DNA of 64,000 bases, from assembly GCF_021233055.1 (NCBI RefSeq), contig NZ_CP089538.1:1407501-1471500 (forward strand), given 5' to 3'. A model generated the notes under the pieces. The model had not been told where the DNA came from, made no database searches, and saw nothing but the letters and a program-made list of their open reading frames with translations. The stretch comes from Spirosoma oryzicola (lineage in GTDB: Bacteria; Bacteroidota; Bacteroidia; Cytophagales; Spirosomataceae). The position numbers were made by a program, and so were the translations under genes. Below, piece after piece: positions 8,555 to 17,847 of this stretch (the stretch's first letter is position 1; each line of letters opens with the position of its first letter).

Positions 8555-11533
8555 ATGAACCATTCTTTTCGTTCGCGTCTGTTTTTCGTCTGTTTTCTGG
8601 TCGGGAGCCTATTGAGCTTGACCGTTGGTTGGGCGCAGGCGCAATCGGGTACTGTTAAAGGTGCCGTCGTAGATTCCGTCTCTCGAAAACCGTTGCTTGA
8701 AGCGTCCGTTTCGCTGTTGTTAGCCCGTGACTCGTCGCTGGTTACGTTTGCGATTACGGATGGCGAGGGACAATTTGTCTTTAAAAATATTGCGGAAGGG
8801 CAGTACCGCGTTCTGGTTACCTATGTCGGTTATCGGGGTGCTTCTCGGCGCGTTTCGGTGACGAAGGCAGAACCTGTTGGCAATGCCGGAACGCTTGAAT
8901 TACTGGCGCAGTCGCAAACGTTGACGGAGGTATCAGTACAGGGCGAAAAAGCTCCGATGGCGGTCAAAGGCGACACGTTGGAGTTCAACGCGGGCTCGTT
9001 CAAAACGCAGCCGAATGCGCAGGTTGAGGATTTGCTCAAAAAACTACCGGGCATTCAGGTTGACCGCGATGGGACCATTACGGCGCAGGGACAGACGGTT
9101 AAAAAAGTGCTCGTCGATGGAAAACCGTTTTTTGGCGATGACCCAAAGATGGCGACCCGTAACCTTCCCGCCGATATTATCGATAAAGTACAGTTGATGG
9201 ATCAGTTATCGGAACAGTCCGCGTTTTCGGGCGTTGATGACGGCGACCGGTCGAAGACGATCAACATCACGACGAAGAAAGATAAGCGAAAAGGCACGTT
9301 TGGACAACAGTCGCTGGCGGTTGGTCCCAAACCGGGAGACGATGCGCGCTATTCGGCAAAAGCAACGCTCAACCGGTTCAGCAATGGGCAGCAGATGTCG
9401 ATTCTGGGCATGGCGAACAACATCAACCAGCAGGGCTTTACGGCGCAGGATTTAGGTCTCGGCAATAATTTTGGGGGGAGCGGGCAAGGATCGGGTGGTA
9501 ATTCGGGCTCAGGTAGCTTTGTGCGCAACGGTGGGGGCGGAGGTTCGGGCAACGGCAATGGCCAGGTCGGTAACAACGCGATTACAAAGTCATGGGCGGG
9601 CGGGATGAATTACCGGAACAGTATCGGCAAAAAGATCGATCTGGCGGGTAGCTACAACATCTCGAATACAAACACGCTGACCAATCAGAGCAGCCGTCGG
9701 GAAAACGTTTTACCCAGTCTGGGCACGTCCGGCACGACAACTCGTACCGACTCGACGTTTGTCCGCAACCAGACAAATGGTTCCGAGAACAGCAATACAA
9801 ACAGCCGCGTCAACCTACGGCTCGATTATCGGTTGGACTCGCTCACAACCATCCGGGTTATTCCCAATCTGTCGTGGCTAGGATCGAGCTATATGAACGA
9901 AAGCCAGGCGCGGACCGTCAATAGCGCAGGGAGAACGACCAACACGAGCAATACCAACTACAATTCGACGGGCGACGGCTTCAACGGCAACAACTCGTTG
10001 TTTCTGTTCCGTAAATTTCGCAAGGTTGGCCGGACATTTTCGGTAAACTGGAACGTGGCGATGAACAATCAGGATAATGAAGGCATCAACAAGTCATTCA
10101 CTCAATCCACAACACCCCTGTCTACTACAACCGGTGCATCATCGACCCCGACGACCAGTGACAGTCTGTATTCGCAAACCATTAATCAGCAGAACAACCA
10201 GCGGACACGTTCGATGACCAACACCATCAACGTGTCTTACACGGAACCGCTGTCAATGCGGCAGACCCTTGAGTTTCACTACAACCTGTCGAACAACCAC
10301 AACGAGTCGAACCGAGCGGTAACGGATTTTAACGAAACGACCGGCCAGTATGACCGTGTCAATGCGTTGTTGAGCAACAATTTTATTAATACCTACATGA
10401 CGAACCGGGGTGGGCTGACCTGGCAAACGAAGCGACTAAAATACACCTACGCCCTTGGTCTTGACGGGCAGCAGGCTAGCTTGCAATCGGACAACCTTAG
10501 CCGGGAGACGAATCTGAACCGCACGTTTACCAACTTGCTCCCGAACGCGCTGTTTACGTATAATTTCGCCAAAAACACAACGTTCCGGTTCAACTACCGC
10601 ACGCGGGTCAATGCGCCTTCGGTAAACCAGTTGCAGCCCGTATCGATCAATACGAATCCATTGAATATCCAGTTAGGAAACGAGGCACTGCAACCAGAGT
10701 ACAGTCACAACCTGTCGTTCAATTTTAACCGGTTCGACCCGACAACGTTCCGTAACTTATTTGCGTCGATCAACGCCAGCCGAACAGACAATAAGATCGT
10801 TAATTCAACTGCATTCGGTCCGTCCGGTGAACAAACAACCCGGCCTGTCAATACCGACGGGTATTATACAGTAAGCAGTTTTCTGGTACTGGGCCGGGCA
10901 CTTCGCTTCCAGGAGCAACGGGTCAATCTGAACCTGAATACCAACCTGACTTACAACCGGGGAACGAGCTTTGTGAACGAGCGACCGAACCTCGCGCAAA
11001 ACTGGCTGATCGGACAGGGCCTGAGTTTGAATACGAACCTTGACGATAAGCTGGACTTGAATCTGTCGGGCAATATCAGTTTGCAGTCGGCGAAGTATTC
11101 GTTGCAGCCACAACAAAACACGACCTACCTGAACCAGACGGGTACGCTGGATTTGTATTATCAGCTTCCGCTCCGGTTCACGTTTACCACCAACGTAACA
11201 TTCAATCACTACGGTGGCGCGTCGGGAAGCTACAACCAGTCGTTTACACTGTTAAATATGGCCTTGTCTCGTCAGTTATTCAAGCAGAAGCAGGGCGAGT
11301 TGCGCTTGCAGGCGTTTGACCTGCTCAACCAGAACCGGAGCGTGGTTCGTAACGTCACAGACACGTACGTTGAAGAAGTGCAAAGCCGGGTGCTGAATCG
11401 CTATTTTACACTAAGCTTTGTGTACAACCTGCGCAACTTCGGGGCAGGTGTTACGCCACCGTCAAATAATCGCTTCATGCGTCCGGGCGGCCGCGACGGA
11501 CAGGGCGATCGTGGATTCCGGCGAAACGGATAA
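8555..11533 (+). CDS. TonB-dependent receptor-like outer membrane beta-barrel protein
   Basis: A protein of 992 residues from the ATG at 8555; the frame extends to a GTG at 8507, but the signal peptide (MNHSFRSRLFFVCFLVGSLL, cleaved near AQAQ) begins at 8555. Residues about 30-115 form a carboxypeptidase-regulatory-like domain (VKGAVVDSVSRKPL), then a plug-like region (EDLLKKLPGIQVDRDGTI, VKKVLVDGKPFFGDD), a Gly/Ser/Asn-rich loop near residues 300-335, and a barrel ending in an aromatic-rich strand. This is the outer-membrane beta-barrel type (OMP_b-brl_3) that typically pairs with GLPGLI. The C-terminus has a short Gly/Arg tail after the last strand. Ligand unknown. Confidence 0.88.
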   Translation: MNHSFRSRLFFVCFLVGSLLSLTVGWAQAQSGTVKGAVVDSVSRKPLLEASVSLLLARDSSLVTFAITDGEGQFVFKNIAEGQYRVLVTYVGYRGASRRVSVTKAEPVGNAGTLELLAQSQTLTEVSVQGEKAPMAVKGDTLEFNAGSFKTQPNAQVEDLLKKLPGIQVDRDGTITAQGQTVKKVLVDGKPFFGDDPKMATRNLPADIIDKVQLMDQLSEQSAFSGVDDGDRSKTINITTKKDKRKGTFGQQSLAVGPKPGDDARYSAKATLNRFSNGQQMSILGMANNINQQGFTAQDLGLGNNFGGSGQGSGGNSGSGSFVRNGGGGGSGNGNGQVGNNAITKSWAGGMNYRNSIGKKIDLAGSYNISNTNTLTNQSSRRENVLPSLGTSGTTTRTDSTFVRNQTNGSENSNTNSRVNLRLDYRLDSLTTIRVIPNLSWLGSSYMNESQARTVNSAGRTTNTSNTNYNSTGDGFNGNNSLFLFRKFRKVGRTFSVNWNVAMNNQDNEGINKSFTQSTTPLSTTTGASSTPTTSDSLYSQTINQQNNQRTRSMTNTINVSYTEPLSMRQTLEFHYNLSNNHNESNRAVTDFNETTGQYDRVNALLSNNFINTYMTNRGGLTWQTKRLKYTYALGLDGQQASLQSDNLSRETNLNRTFTNLLPNALFTYNFAKNTTFRFNYRTRVNAPSVNQLQPVSINTNPLNIQLGNEALQPEYSHNLSFNFNRFDPTTFRNLFASINASRTDNKIVNSTAFGPSGEQTTRPVNTDGYYTVSSFLVLGRALRFQEQRVNLNLNTNLTYNRGTSFVNERPNLAQNWLIGQGLSLNTNLDDKLDLNLSGNISLQSAKYSLQPQQNTTYLNQTGTLDLYYQLPLRFTFTTNVTFNHYGGASGSYNQSFTLLNMALSRQLFKQKQGELRLQAFDLLNQNRSVVRNVTDTYVEEVQSRVLNRYFTLSFVYNLRNFGAGVTPPSNNRFMRPGGRDGQGDRGFRRNG

Positions 11534-11552
11534 ATTCACGCAAATAGTCTAC

Positions 11553-11606
11553 AAGCGCATCATTGTGAGTAGTTCGTAAAAGGCTGCTCCGATGATGCGC
11601 TTTTTA
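11553..11606 (+). terminator. Rho-independent terminator after the barrel gene
   Basis: Perfect 11-base arms (AAGCGCATCAT at 11553-11563 and its complement at 11592-11602) enclose a 28-base loop and run into five T residues. It lies 20 bases after the barrel stop codon. Confidence 0.75.
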
Positions 11607-11819
11607 GTATTCGGTTACTCGATCGTTGTTGTTACGACATTAAAATCCAGCTAACTGAATTAGTAAATCTGATTGTATCCAACTGAAAATCAGTATCGTA
11701 AAAAATCTGGTATAAAAATTTTCCATTAAAAGTGTGGAAATTGCTCCCCATTTATTTGGCATTTATTCCACAATGCCATACTTTTATATAACCGAACTTG
11801 GTTTTGACCTATATCTCTA

Positions 11820-12395
11820 ATGAAGAAAATGCTCCTGACGGCGTTTGGCGTCGTCTCGTTTGGCATCGTTCAGGCCCAAACCGTACCGACCGTAACTAAA
11901 GATTTTCTCACCGTAGCGAATCAAGTACCCTCCGTAACTCAAGAAGTACCCACTGTAACTACTACCAAAAAGGCATTATACGAACAGATCCCCTTAGTCG
12001 GTGATCTGATTGGTTTTGCGAAAGAACATCTCTCGATCCGTTACCGCTCCGGTGGAAGCAGCAAACGAGGCTTCGATTGCTCCGGTTTCACGCGGTTTTG
12101 CTTCAATCAATTCGGCATTACGCTGCCGCATTCAAGTGCCGCTCAGGGAAATGTTGGTCGTGCCATCGATAAGGCCGACGCGCAACCCGGCGACTTGATT
12201 CTCTTCAAAGGACACAGTTCAGGCGGAAGCCGAATCGGACATGTAGGGCTAATCACCGAAGTTGTTGGCGACCAGATTAAATTCATTCACTCAGCCTGGA
12301 ACGGAGGTGTCCGTTACGATTACCTCCATGCTTCGTATTATGATCGCCGGTTTGTTGGCGTTCGGCGCGTGGTTGAGCTTTTAGCGAATCAATAA
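11820..12395 (+). CDS. C40 family (NlpC/P60) peptidase
   Basis: A 191-residue secreted cell-wall endopeptidase. After a signal peptide (cleaved near QAQT, residue about 20) comes a linker with a repeated VPTVT-type pattern (residues 21-45), then the NlpC/P60 domain. The catalytic Cys is Cys87 in FDCSGF, with His141 (RIGHVG) and His157 (FIHSAWNGG) as the other conserved residues. Enzymes of this family cut peptide cross-bridges in peptidoglycan, usually D-Glu to diamino-acid bonds. The gene is single, with its own long intergenic region upstream and a shared terminator downstream. The family call is firm; the bond specificity is not known. Confidence 0.92.
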   Translation: MKKMLLTAFGVVSFGIVQAQTVPTVTKDFLTVANQVPSVTQEVPTVTTTKKALYEQIPLVGDLIGFAKEHLSIRYRSGGSSKRGFDCSGFTRFCFNQFGITLPHSSAAQGNVGRAIDKADAQPGDLILFKGHSSGGSRIGHVGLITEVVGDQIKFIHSAWNGGVRYDYLHASYYDRRFVGVRRVVELLANQ

Positions 12396-12407
12396 AAATC
12401 TACATAC

Positions 12408-12452
12408 AAAAGAAAGCGGGTTAACAGTCGAACTGTTAACCCGCTTTCTTTT
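12408..12452. terminator. Bidirectional terminator between the C40 peptidase and argB
   Basis: Perfect 20-base arms with a TCGAA loop; the outer part is A-rich on the left and T-rich on the right, so the hairpin ends transcription from both sides. It fills almost the whole 70-base gap between the convergent genes. Confidence 0.9.
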
Positions 12453-12465
12453 GCTGGCGTACGTA

Positions 12466-13251
12466 TCAATCTAGCCGCAATGTCGTACCTGCTCCCTGTT
12501 GGACTGCTGCGGCTACTTCATCGGCGTGGCAGATAACAACCTTCGATACGCCATTGGTAAGCGCCTTAAACGCATTGTCCAGTTTCGGAATCATGCCTTT
12601 GTTGATGGTTCCGGCTGCTTTGTGTTCGGCGTAAATCGAAGGCGTCAACTCATTGATAACGCTGTTGTCATCGTTCGGGTCGGCGAGAACGCCTTTCTTC
12701 TCAAAGCAGTAAACCAGCGTAACCGTGTTATGCTTTACCATATCCACGGCAATGGCCGAAGCCATGGTATCGGCATTGGTATTTAACAGCTCACCGGCTT
12801 CACTGTAGGTAAGTGGGGCAAAAACGGGCGTCAGATCCTGATGCAGAAAAAACTGGATCTGTCCGGAATTTACTTCGTCAATATCGCCGACCATCCCGTA
12901 GTCAATATCGTTGACCGGACGTTTTTTCGCTAGGACGGTACCCGCGTCAGCACCGGTCAGGCCAATTGCGTTGACATCGAGTGCTTGTAGTTTGGCTACG
13001 ATCTGTTTGTTCACGAGGCCGCCGTACACCATCGTCACAACGTCGAGCATTGGCTGGTCGGTAATTCGGCGACCTTCGACCATCGTGGTTTGGATACCGA
13101 GTTTGTCGGCGACCTGGGTGGCTACTTTTCCTCCTCCGTGAATAAGAACTTTAGCACTGGGCAGCCCGGCAAAGGCGGTCAGAAAACGGGTTAGTGCGGC
13201 TGGATCGTCAATTACGTTTCCGCCTATTTTGATAACTGTAAGCGTATTCAT
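12466..13251 (-). CDS. argB: Acetylglutamate kinase (N-acyl-glutamate kinase)
   Basis: A 261-residue amino-acid kinase. Visible are VIKIGGNVI at residues 5-13, LIHGGGKVA near 36-44 and the nucleotide-side segment NTNADTMASAIA near 155. It phosphorylates N-acetyl-glutamate (or, in Bacteroidota using succinylated intermediates, N-succinyl-glutamate) in arginine synthesis. It is the last gene of argD-argF'-argB on the minus strand, 30 bases after argF', and ends at the bidirectional hairpin. Because the transcarbamylase is of the N-acyl type, the natural acyl group of this kinase's substrate is uncertain. Confidence 0.93.
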   Translation of the reverse strand: MNTLTVIKIGGNVIDDPAALTRFLTAFAGLPSAKVLIHGGGKVATQVADKLGIQTTMVEGRRITDQPMLDVVTMVYGGLVNKQIVAKLQALDVNAIGLTGADAGTVLAKKRPVNDIDYGMVGDIDEVNSGQIQFFLHQDLTPVFAPLTYSEAGELLNTNADTMASAIAVDMVKHNTVTLVYCFEKKGVLADPNDDNSVINELTPSIYAEHKAAGTINKGMIPKLDNAFKALTNGVSKVVICHADEVAAAVQQGAGTTLRLD

Positions 13252-13281
13252 TGTCCGGTTAATCGTAAATGAGCAGCAGGT

Positions 13282-14241
13282 CTAGCTGTTTTTGATAATT
13301 TCTTTTAACACTGCCTGTGCTGACCATTCGCGATTCGCGGCTTGTTCGATAACCAGCGATTGCGGACTGTCCAGGACTTCATCTGACACCTTCAGATTCC
13401 GACGGACGGGCAGACAGTGCATGAACTTGCCGTTGTTGCTCCGGCGAATGTCATCCATCGTGACCGCCCAGGATGGGTCCTGAGTAAGCACCTGACCGTA
13501 CTGCGTGTAGGACGACCAGTTTTTACCGTAAATAAAGTCAGCCCCTTCGAATGCTTCGTCCTGGTTGTAGATAACGCGGGCGTTGCCAACAAATTCAGGA
13601 GCTAGTTCGTAGCCTTCCGGATGGGTCACCACAAAGTCGACATCACCCGAATTGGCGCGGGCGTTCATCCATTCGCAGAACGAATTAGCAACGGCCTGCG
13701 GTAAGGGTTTGAAGTGCGGAAGCCAGGTCAGTACCACTTTCGGGCGGGCGGTGGTTTTGGCTTCTTCGATGGTGATGCAGTCGGCGAGTGATTGCAGTGG
13801 GTGGCGCGTAGCCGATTCCAGATTGACAATCGGGACCTTCGCGTACTTGGCGAACTGGTGCATCACCTGCTCTTTATAATCTTTATCGCGATCTTTCAGT
13901 TCGGCAAATGCGCGAATACCGATGATGTCGCAATATCGTCCGATTACGGCGGCTGCCTCCCGAACGTGTTCGGCCTTGTCACCGTTCATCAGGACGCCTT
14001 CTTCCATCTCCAGTCCCCAGCTATCCTGCCCGACGTTCATGGTCATCACATTCAGGCCAAGGTTCTGAGCCGCTTTCTGCGTACTCAAGCGAGTGCGCAG
14101 ACTGGAATTAAAGAAGATCAGGCCAATGGTTTTGTTTTTACCAAGTTGCTGGTCAGCAAATGGATTGGCTTTGGCATCACGGCCAGCTTGTATCAGAGCG
14201 TCGAGGTCAGTGACGTCGGCGAGGGAAAGAAAATTAGTCAT
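13282..14241 (-). CDS. argF': N-succinyl/N-acetyl-ornithine carbamoyltransferase
   Basis: A 319-residue transcarbamylase of the N-acyl-ornithine class. Carbamoyl-phosphate binding motif SSLRTR at residues 46-51 (in FFNSSLRTR) and HCLPVRRN near residue 275 mark this class against ordinary OTCase. From the literature, Bacteroides fragilis SOTCase has Pro90 and Xanthomonas AOTCase has Glu92 at one loop position that decides between succinyl- and acetyl-ornithine; here the loop reads GDKAEH with Ala90. Absence of Glu favours the succinyl-ornithine reaction, but that is inference. The product, N-acyl-citrulline, must be deacylated by an enzyme not in this window. It sits between argD and argB. Confidence 0.88.
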   Translation of the reverse strand: MTNFLSLADVTDLDALIQAGRDAKANPFADQQLGKNKTIGLIFFNSSLRTRLSTQKAAQNLGLNVMTMNVGQDSWGLEMEEGVLMNGDKAEHVREAAAVIGRYCDIIGIRAFAELKDRDKDYKEQVMHQFAKYAKVPIVNLESATRHPLQSLADCITIEEAKTTARPKVVLTWLPHFKPLPQAVANSFCEWMNARANSGDVDFVVTHPEGYELAPEFVGNARVIYNQDEAFEGADFIYGKNWSSYTQYGQVLTQDPSWAVTMDDIRRSNNGKFMHCLPVRRNLKVSDEVLDSPQSLVIEQAANREWSAQAVLKEIIKNS

Positions 14242-14373
14242 TTAATTTTACCGTAAAAGGCAAGTGCAGCTTATAACGCTTCTTGTGTCAAGTGGTCGGA
14301 AGACTCACCGAATTGGATGCATTAAGAATATGTGGAGTCGAGTTTTCACACCCAACTCCATGAGAAAAATTGG

Positions 14374-15540
14374 TTAAGCCTCGGTTCTTTCCGTTTTTAA
14401 GCATGTATTCAGTGCTTCTAAGAACATATCCGCTTCGTCAATACCGATGGCTAGCGAAGGAAGCAGACGAATGATGTTCTTGCCAGCTACACCCGTAAAC
14501 TGCTTGTGTTCGAACAGCAGATTTTTGCGTAGCGCTTCAACCGGGAAGTCGTACTCAATACCGATCATCAATCCCCGACCGCGTAGCTCTTTGTAACCAC
14601 CGATCTGTTGAATACCTTTTGTGAAGTAATCACCCATGCGAACGGCGTTTTCGATCAAACCTTCGTCGTTCATAATGTCGAGTACGGCGATAGCGGCAGT
14701 ACAGGCCAGATGGTTTCCGCCAAACGTGGTTCCGAGCAAACCGTAGCTGGCTTTGAACTTAGGCGAAATCAGAATGCCACCAATCGGGAAGCCGTTGCCC
14801 ATGCCTTTCGCCATCGAGATAATATCGGCCTGAATACCGCTAAACTGGTGCGAAAAGAATTGGCCCGAACGACCGTAGCCACACTGCACACCGTCCAGAA
14901 TCAGTACGGTTCCAGTTTCGTCGCAGCGTTTGCGGAGCGTTTGCAGAAAATCATCACTCGCGACGTGAATGCCGCCAACACCCTGAATGCCTTCCACGAT
15001 CACGGCGCAGGTTTCGGTTGTGATGGCTTCGCGAGCGGCCTCTGCGTCATTGTAGGGTAGAAAGGTAACGTGTTTGTTATAATTGACCGGAGCAACGATG
15101 GCCGAATTATCCGTAGCGGCAACGGCACCGGCAGTACGTCCGTGAAATCCTTTTTTAAACGCGATTACCTGGGTCCGATTGTTATGGAAAGAAGCCAGTT
15201 TTAGGGCGTTTTCGTTTGCTTCGGCACCCGAGTTGCACAGGAACAGCGCATAGTCGGTTTGGCCCGAAAGACTTTCCAGCTTTTCGGCTAATTCCTGCTG
15301 TTGCGGAATTCGGACCGAATTCGAATAGAACGAAATTTTATGCAGTTGGTCGGTCAGCGCCTGCACGTACCGTGGATGCGTGTGTCCAACCGAAATGACG
15401 GCATGACCGCCATATAGATCCAGGTAGCGGGTCCCGTTGTTGTCCCACAAATAGCTACCCTGCGCCCGAACAGGTTCGATGTCGTAGAGCGGGTAAACGT
15501 TAAAAAGTTCAGCCATTGCCAAACCGGATAACTTATGCAT
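14374..15540 (-). CDS. argD: Acetylornithine/succinylornithine aminotransferase
   Basis: A 388-residue class-III PLP aminotransferase. Conserved features are YGGHAVISVGHTHP near residue 43, FLCNSGAEANE near residue 100, the cofactor Asp region LILDGVQCGYGRSG near residue 213 and the PLP-Lys segment ISMAKGMGNGFPIGG near residue 241. It converts N-acyl-glutamate semialdehyde to N-acyl-ornithine. Two ATGs fit: 15540 and 15516 (MAELFNVYPLYD); the second starts closer to the conserved region. It is the first gene of the arginine cluster, with a 132-base gap before argF'. Specificity for acetyl or succinyl intermediates cannot be read. Confidence 0.9.
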   Translation of the reverse strand: MHKLSGLAMAELFNVYPLYDIEPVRAQGSYLWDNNGTRYLDLYGGHAVISVGHTHPRYVQALTDQLHKISFYSNSVRIPQQQELAEKLESLSGQTDYALFLCNSGAEANENALKLASFHNNRTQVIAFKKGFHGRTAGAVAATDNSAIVAPVNYNKHVTFLPYNDAEAAREAITTETCAVIVEGIQGVGGIHVASDDFLQTLRKRCDETGTVLILDGVQCGYGRSGQFFSHQFSGIQADIISMAKGMGNGFPIGGILISPKFKASYGLLGTTFGGNHLACTAAIAVLDIMNDEGLIENAVRMGDYFTKGIQQIGGYKELRGRGLMIGIEYDFPVEALRKNLLFEHKQFTGVAGKNIIRLLPSLAIGIDEADMFLEALNTCLKTERTEA

Positions 15541-15627
15541 CCGGTATTTACGATGATAGTGATGACCAGGTTCGTGAAAACCAGTGCAAGTTTACGGAGA
15601 ATCAGGGGGAAAACGGCGATTAAACGT

Positions 15628-15651
15628 AAAAAGGAAGCCCACGGGCTTCCT
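15628..15651 (-). terminator. Terminator after the alpha/beta hydrolase gene
   Basis: On the minus strand AGGAAGCC, a four-base loop and GGCTTCCT run into a T5 stretch. It is 30 bases beyond the hydrolase stop and upstream of argD. Confidence 0.75.
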
Positions 15652-15682
15652 CGAAAACACGGCGAATGACAAGAAGCGTCGT

Positions 15683-16402
15683 TTAAACTTGCTTTCTAAA
15701 GTCTTCCAGGATTTGTCGTGCTGCGTCCGGCTGCTCAACCATGCTCAGATGCCCCGCGCGCTCAACCGGAGCAACGGTGATGCGCTCGGATAGATCCGCC
15801 AGTTTTTCAGTCTTCTCGAACGAAATAATCTGGTCTTCTTTTCCTAAGACGAGCAACACCGGAAACGTTGCTTCACATAAGACGTGCGTCCGGTCCGGAC
15901 GACTGGCGATAGCTCCCATACCTACAACCAGCGCATCGGTTGGCAAACTGCGAAAACGGTCTACCAGCGTTTGAACCTGCTCAGCGGGATAGCTGGGAGC
16001 AACTGTTTTGGGCAGTTGCTTTTCAATAAACTGCGCTCCACCCTGATCCCGTATGGTTTCAATAAGCTGCTTGCGCTGGGCTTTACGGTCTTCATCGTCA
16101 GCGTAGGCCGTAGAGTGGAAAAGGACCAGTCCACGTACCTGTTCTGGGTAACGCTCGGCAAAGGCAAGAGCGATGTAGCCGCCCATCGAATGCCCAACCA
16201 GCACAACCTCGTCAATGGCTGCATCCTGCAAGCGGGCCGCTAGTTCTTCAGCGTAGGCTTCAATGGACGAATGAGACGTTAGCCGGGAAAAGTCTGGTTT
16301 CAGAACGGGCCCCGTTGATGCCAGATCGGCGTAGATGCTATCCCATATGGATGCATCTACGCCGTGGCCATGTATCAGTACGAATGACACTGGATTTTGC
16401 AT
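15683..16402 (-). CDS. Alpha/beta hydrolase
   Basis: A 239-residue single-domain hydrolase. The nucleophile elbow is GHSMGG with Ser72; Asp190 (VLGKEDQ) and His218 (ERAGHLSM) complete a plausible triad, and HGHG near residue 11 supplies the oxyanion region. No signal peptide is seen, so it is likely cytoplasmic. It starts 17 bases after the stop of the first tandem lipoprotein gene and may share its transcript; the terminator before that lipoprotein separates the two from the others. The substrate is unknown; esterase or C-C hydrolase activity are both possible. Confidence 0.88.
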   Translation of the reverse strand: MQNPVSFVLIHGHGVDASIWDSIYADLASTGPVLKPDFSRLTSHSSIEAYAEELAARLQDAAIDEVVLVGHSMGGYIALAFAERYPEQVRGLVLFHSTAYADDEDRKAQRKQLIETIRDQGGAQFIEKQLPKTVAPSYPAEQVQTLVDRFRSLPTDALVVGMGAIASRPDRTHVLCEATFPVLLVLGKEDQIISFEKTEKLADLSERITVAPVERAGHLSMVEQPDAARQILEDFRKQV

Positions 16403-16419
16403 GCTTTACGCAACTAGCT

Positions 16420-17040
16420 CTACGAGCGTACGAGGTCCAGAACGATCAGGATCAAACCAACCACAAGGGCTATTCCACCCAGTGTTGCACCAAATCCATT
16501 ACCAATCAGCAGCAGCAGTAAACCAGCTGCGGCAACAATAATCCCAATCGTGAACATAGATTTAACCATGGTCCGCTCGGGAGACAGTTGTTTCTTGATT
16601 TTCTTGTCGATGTTTTTGAGCGTTATCCGTTCCAGGAAGCTCATCTTCTTGGCTGCTACGTTCGTATTCGTAGCCGACGCTGTTTGGGCAGGCGTAGCGT
16701 TGAGCAGTGATTTTACCCGCGCGATCCGCTTCGTCAACTTGTTGCTCGAAGCTAACTTGGAATCATTGTGCACGTAGGCTTCAATCTGATTGACGGCTTG
16801 CTTTGCCTGAGCGACCTGCTCAGTAGGAGCGGCTACGGGCGTAGCTACCTCTGTAACGGTTGCGGGCGCTTCAACAGATGGCGCTGGCGTAGCTACGGCA
16901 ACGTTTGCTGCAACTTCTGTTTTTGGAGTGTGGTAATTCTCTACCGGTCCACGTTGAAAATAAGCTACCGGACGGCTGCACGACGATAGAACGGCAGCTC
17001 CGATGAATGCTGCGTAGATGTGTTTGGTCATTGTTTTCAT
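16420..17040 (-). CDS. Tandem lipoprotein paralogue 1 with C-terminal membrane hairpin
   Basis: A 206-residue protein from the ATG at 17040 (the frame runs upstream to 17091, but the signal peptide begins at 17040). It has a lipobox ending LSSC, followed by SRPVAYFQ, an Ala/Val/Thr/Pro-rich linker, a helical segment (QVAQAKQAVNQIEAYV), a basic stretch (KKMSFLERITLKNIDKK) and two adjacent hydrophobic helices to the C-terminus. It is the first of three paralogues encoded in a row. A lipid anchor plus a C-terminal membrane hairpin is an odd combination. I do not recognise the function. Confidence 0.7.
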   Translation of the reverse strand: MKTMTKHIYAAFIGAAVLSSCSRPVAYFQRGPVENYHTPKTEVAANVAVATPAPSVEAPATVTEVATPVAAPTEQVAQAKQAVNQIEAYVHNDSKLASSNKLTKRIARVKSLLNATPAQTASATNTNVAAKKMSFLERITLKNIDKKIKKQLSPERTMVKSMFTIGIIVAAAGLLLLLIGNGFGATLGGIALVVGLILIVLDLVRS

Positions 17041-17173
17041 AGAGTTGTTTTGTTTAATGACTACCTGTCGGTTATCAATCCCAACAACCACGCATCTACT
17101 ACTTTGTTATCCAAACCGGGCGAAGGAAAGAAATCTCTTGAAAAAATCGCGTAAATGGTCGTCTATTCCCATA

Positions 17174-17217
17174 AAAAATCGCCGTAAGCATCCGGACGGA
17201 GCGTTACGGCGATTTTT
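17174..17217 (-). terminator. Terminator after lipoprotein paralogue 2
   Basis: Fourteen-base arms (AAAAATCGCCGTAA and its complement) enclose 16 bases; on the minus strand the hairpin is flanked by A- and T-runs. It separates paralogue 2 from paralogue 1. Confidence 0.8.
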
Positions 17218-17235
17218 ATTTCAGGGATGATGCGA

Positions 17236-17847
17236 CTAGGATTCGAGAACGCCCAGTAGAATCAGTACGATACCGACAACCAGCAGAACCAGACCGATTA
17301 CGCCGATTACGCCGGTGAATATAAGCGACAAGAGAAGACCGATAGCACCGATGATAATACCGTTTTTGGTATTGCGGTTTAACGCTTTCGTATCTTCGGG
17401 TGCTACGTGATTTTTGATTTTTTTGTCAATCTTCTTGAGCATAGCCCGCTCAACCAGCGACATTTTCTTGGTCGATGCAACGTTGGTCGACACAGCAGCT
17501 TTGTCACTAGCCGTAGCCAGCAATTCGTTTATTTTCGCCATGCGCTTCGTCAGCTTTTTGTTCGATGCCAGTTTGCTGTCGTTGCGAACGTACGCTTCGA
17601 TTTGGCTGATGGCCTGTTTCGCCTGTGCTACCTGTTCGGCAGGAGCAGAAACTACTTCCGCGGCTGGCGCAGCAATTGCTGTTGGCTCGGCGGCTGCTTC
17701 AGCCGGCGTTACAGGCGCAACAGGTGCGGTTTTAGCCGTAAAATGCTCGCGTTGAGTTGGCTGAAAATAAGCAACTGGACGGCTGCATGAAGAAAGAATA
17801 GATGCACCAATTAAGGCAACAAAAAGGTGTTTGGAGATCGTGCTCAT
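17236..17847 (-). CDS. Tandem lipoprotein paralogue 2 with C-terminal membrane hairpin
   Basis: A 203-residue protein with the same order of parts as its neighbours: lipobox LSSC, then SRPVAYFQPTQREHF, an Ala/Pro linker, the helical QVAQAKQAISQIEAYV segment, a basic KKMSLVERAMLKKIDKK segment and a C-terminal pair of hydrophobic helices rich in Gly, Ile and Val. The region around QVAQAKQA and the basic segment is nearly identical to paralogue 1, pointing to tandem duplication. Each side has a hairpin, so it is probably transcribed alone. Function unknown. Confidence 0.75.
   Translation of the reverse strand: MSTISKHLFVALIGASILSSCSRPVAYFQPTQREHFTAKTAPVAPVTPAEAAAEPTAIAAPAAEVVSAPAEQVAQAKQAISQIEAYVRNDSKLASNKKLTKRMAKINELLATASDKAAVSTNVASTKKMSLVERAMLKKIDKKIKNHVAPEDTKALNRNTKNGIIIGAIGLLLSLIFTGVIGVIGLVLLVVGIVLILLGVLES

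Noticed and set aside
9456..9590. Gly/Ser/Asn-rich repeat region as a separate feature
   Set aside because: It is in frame inside the barrel protein and reads as a flexible loop.
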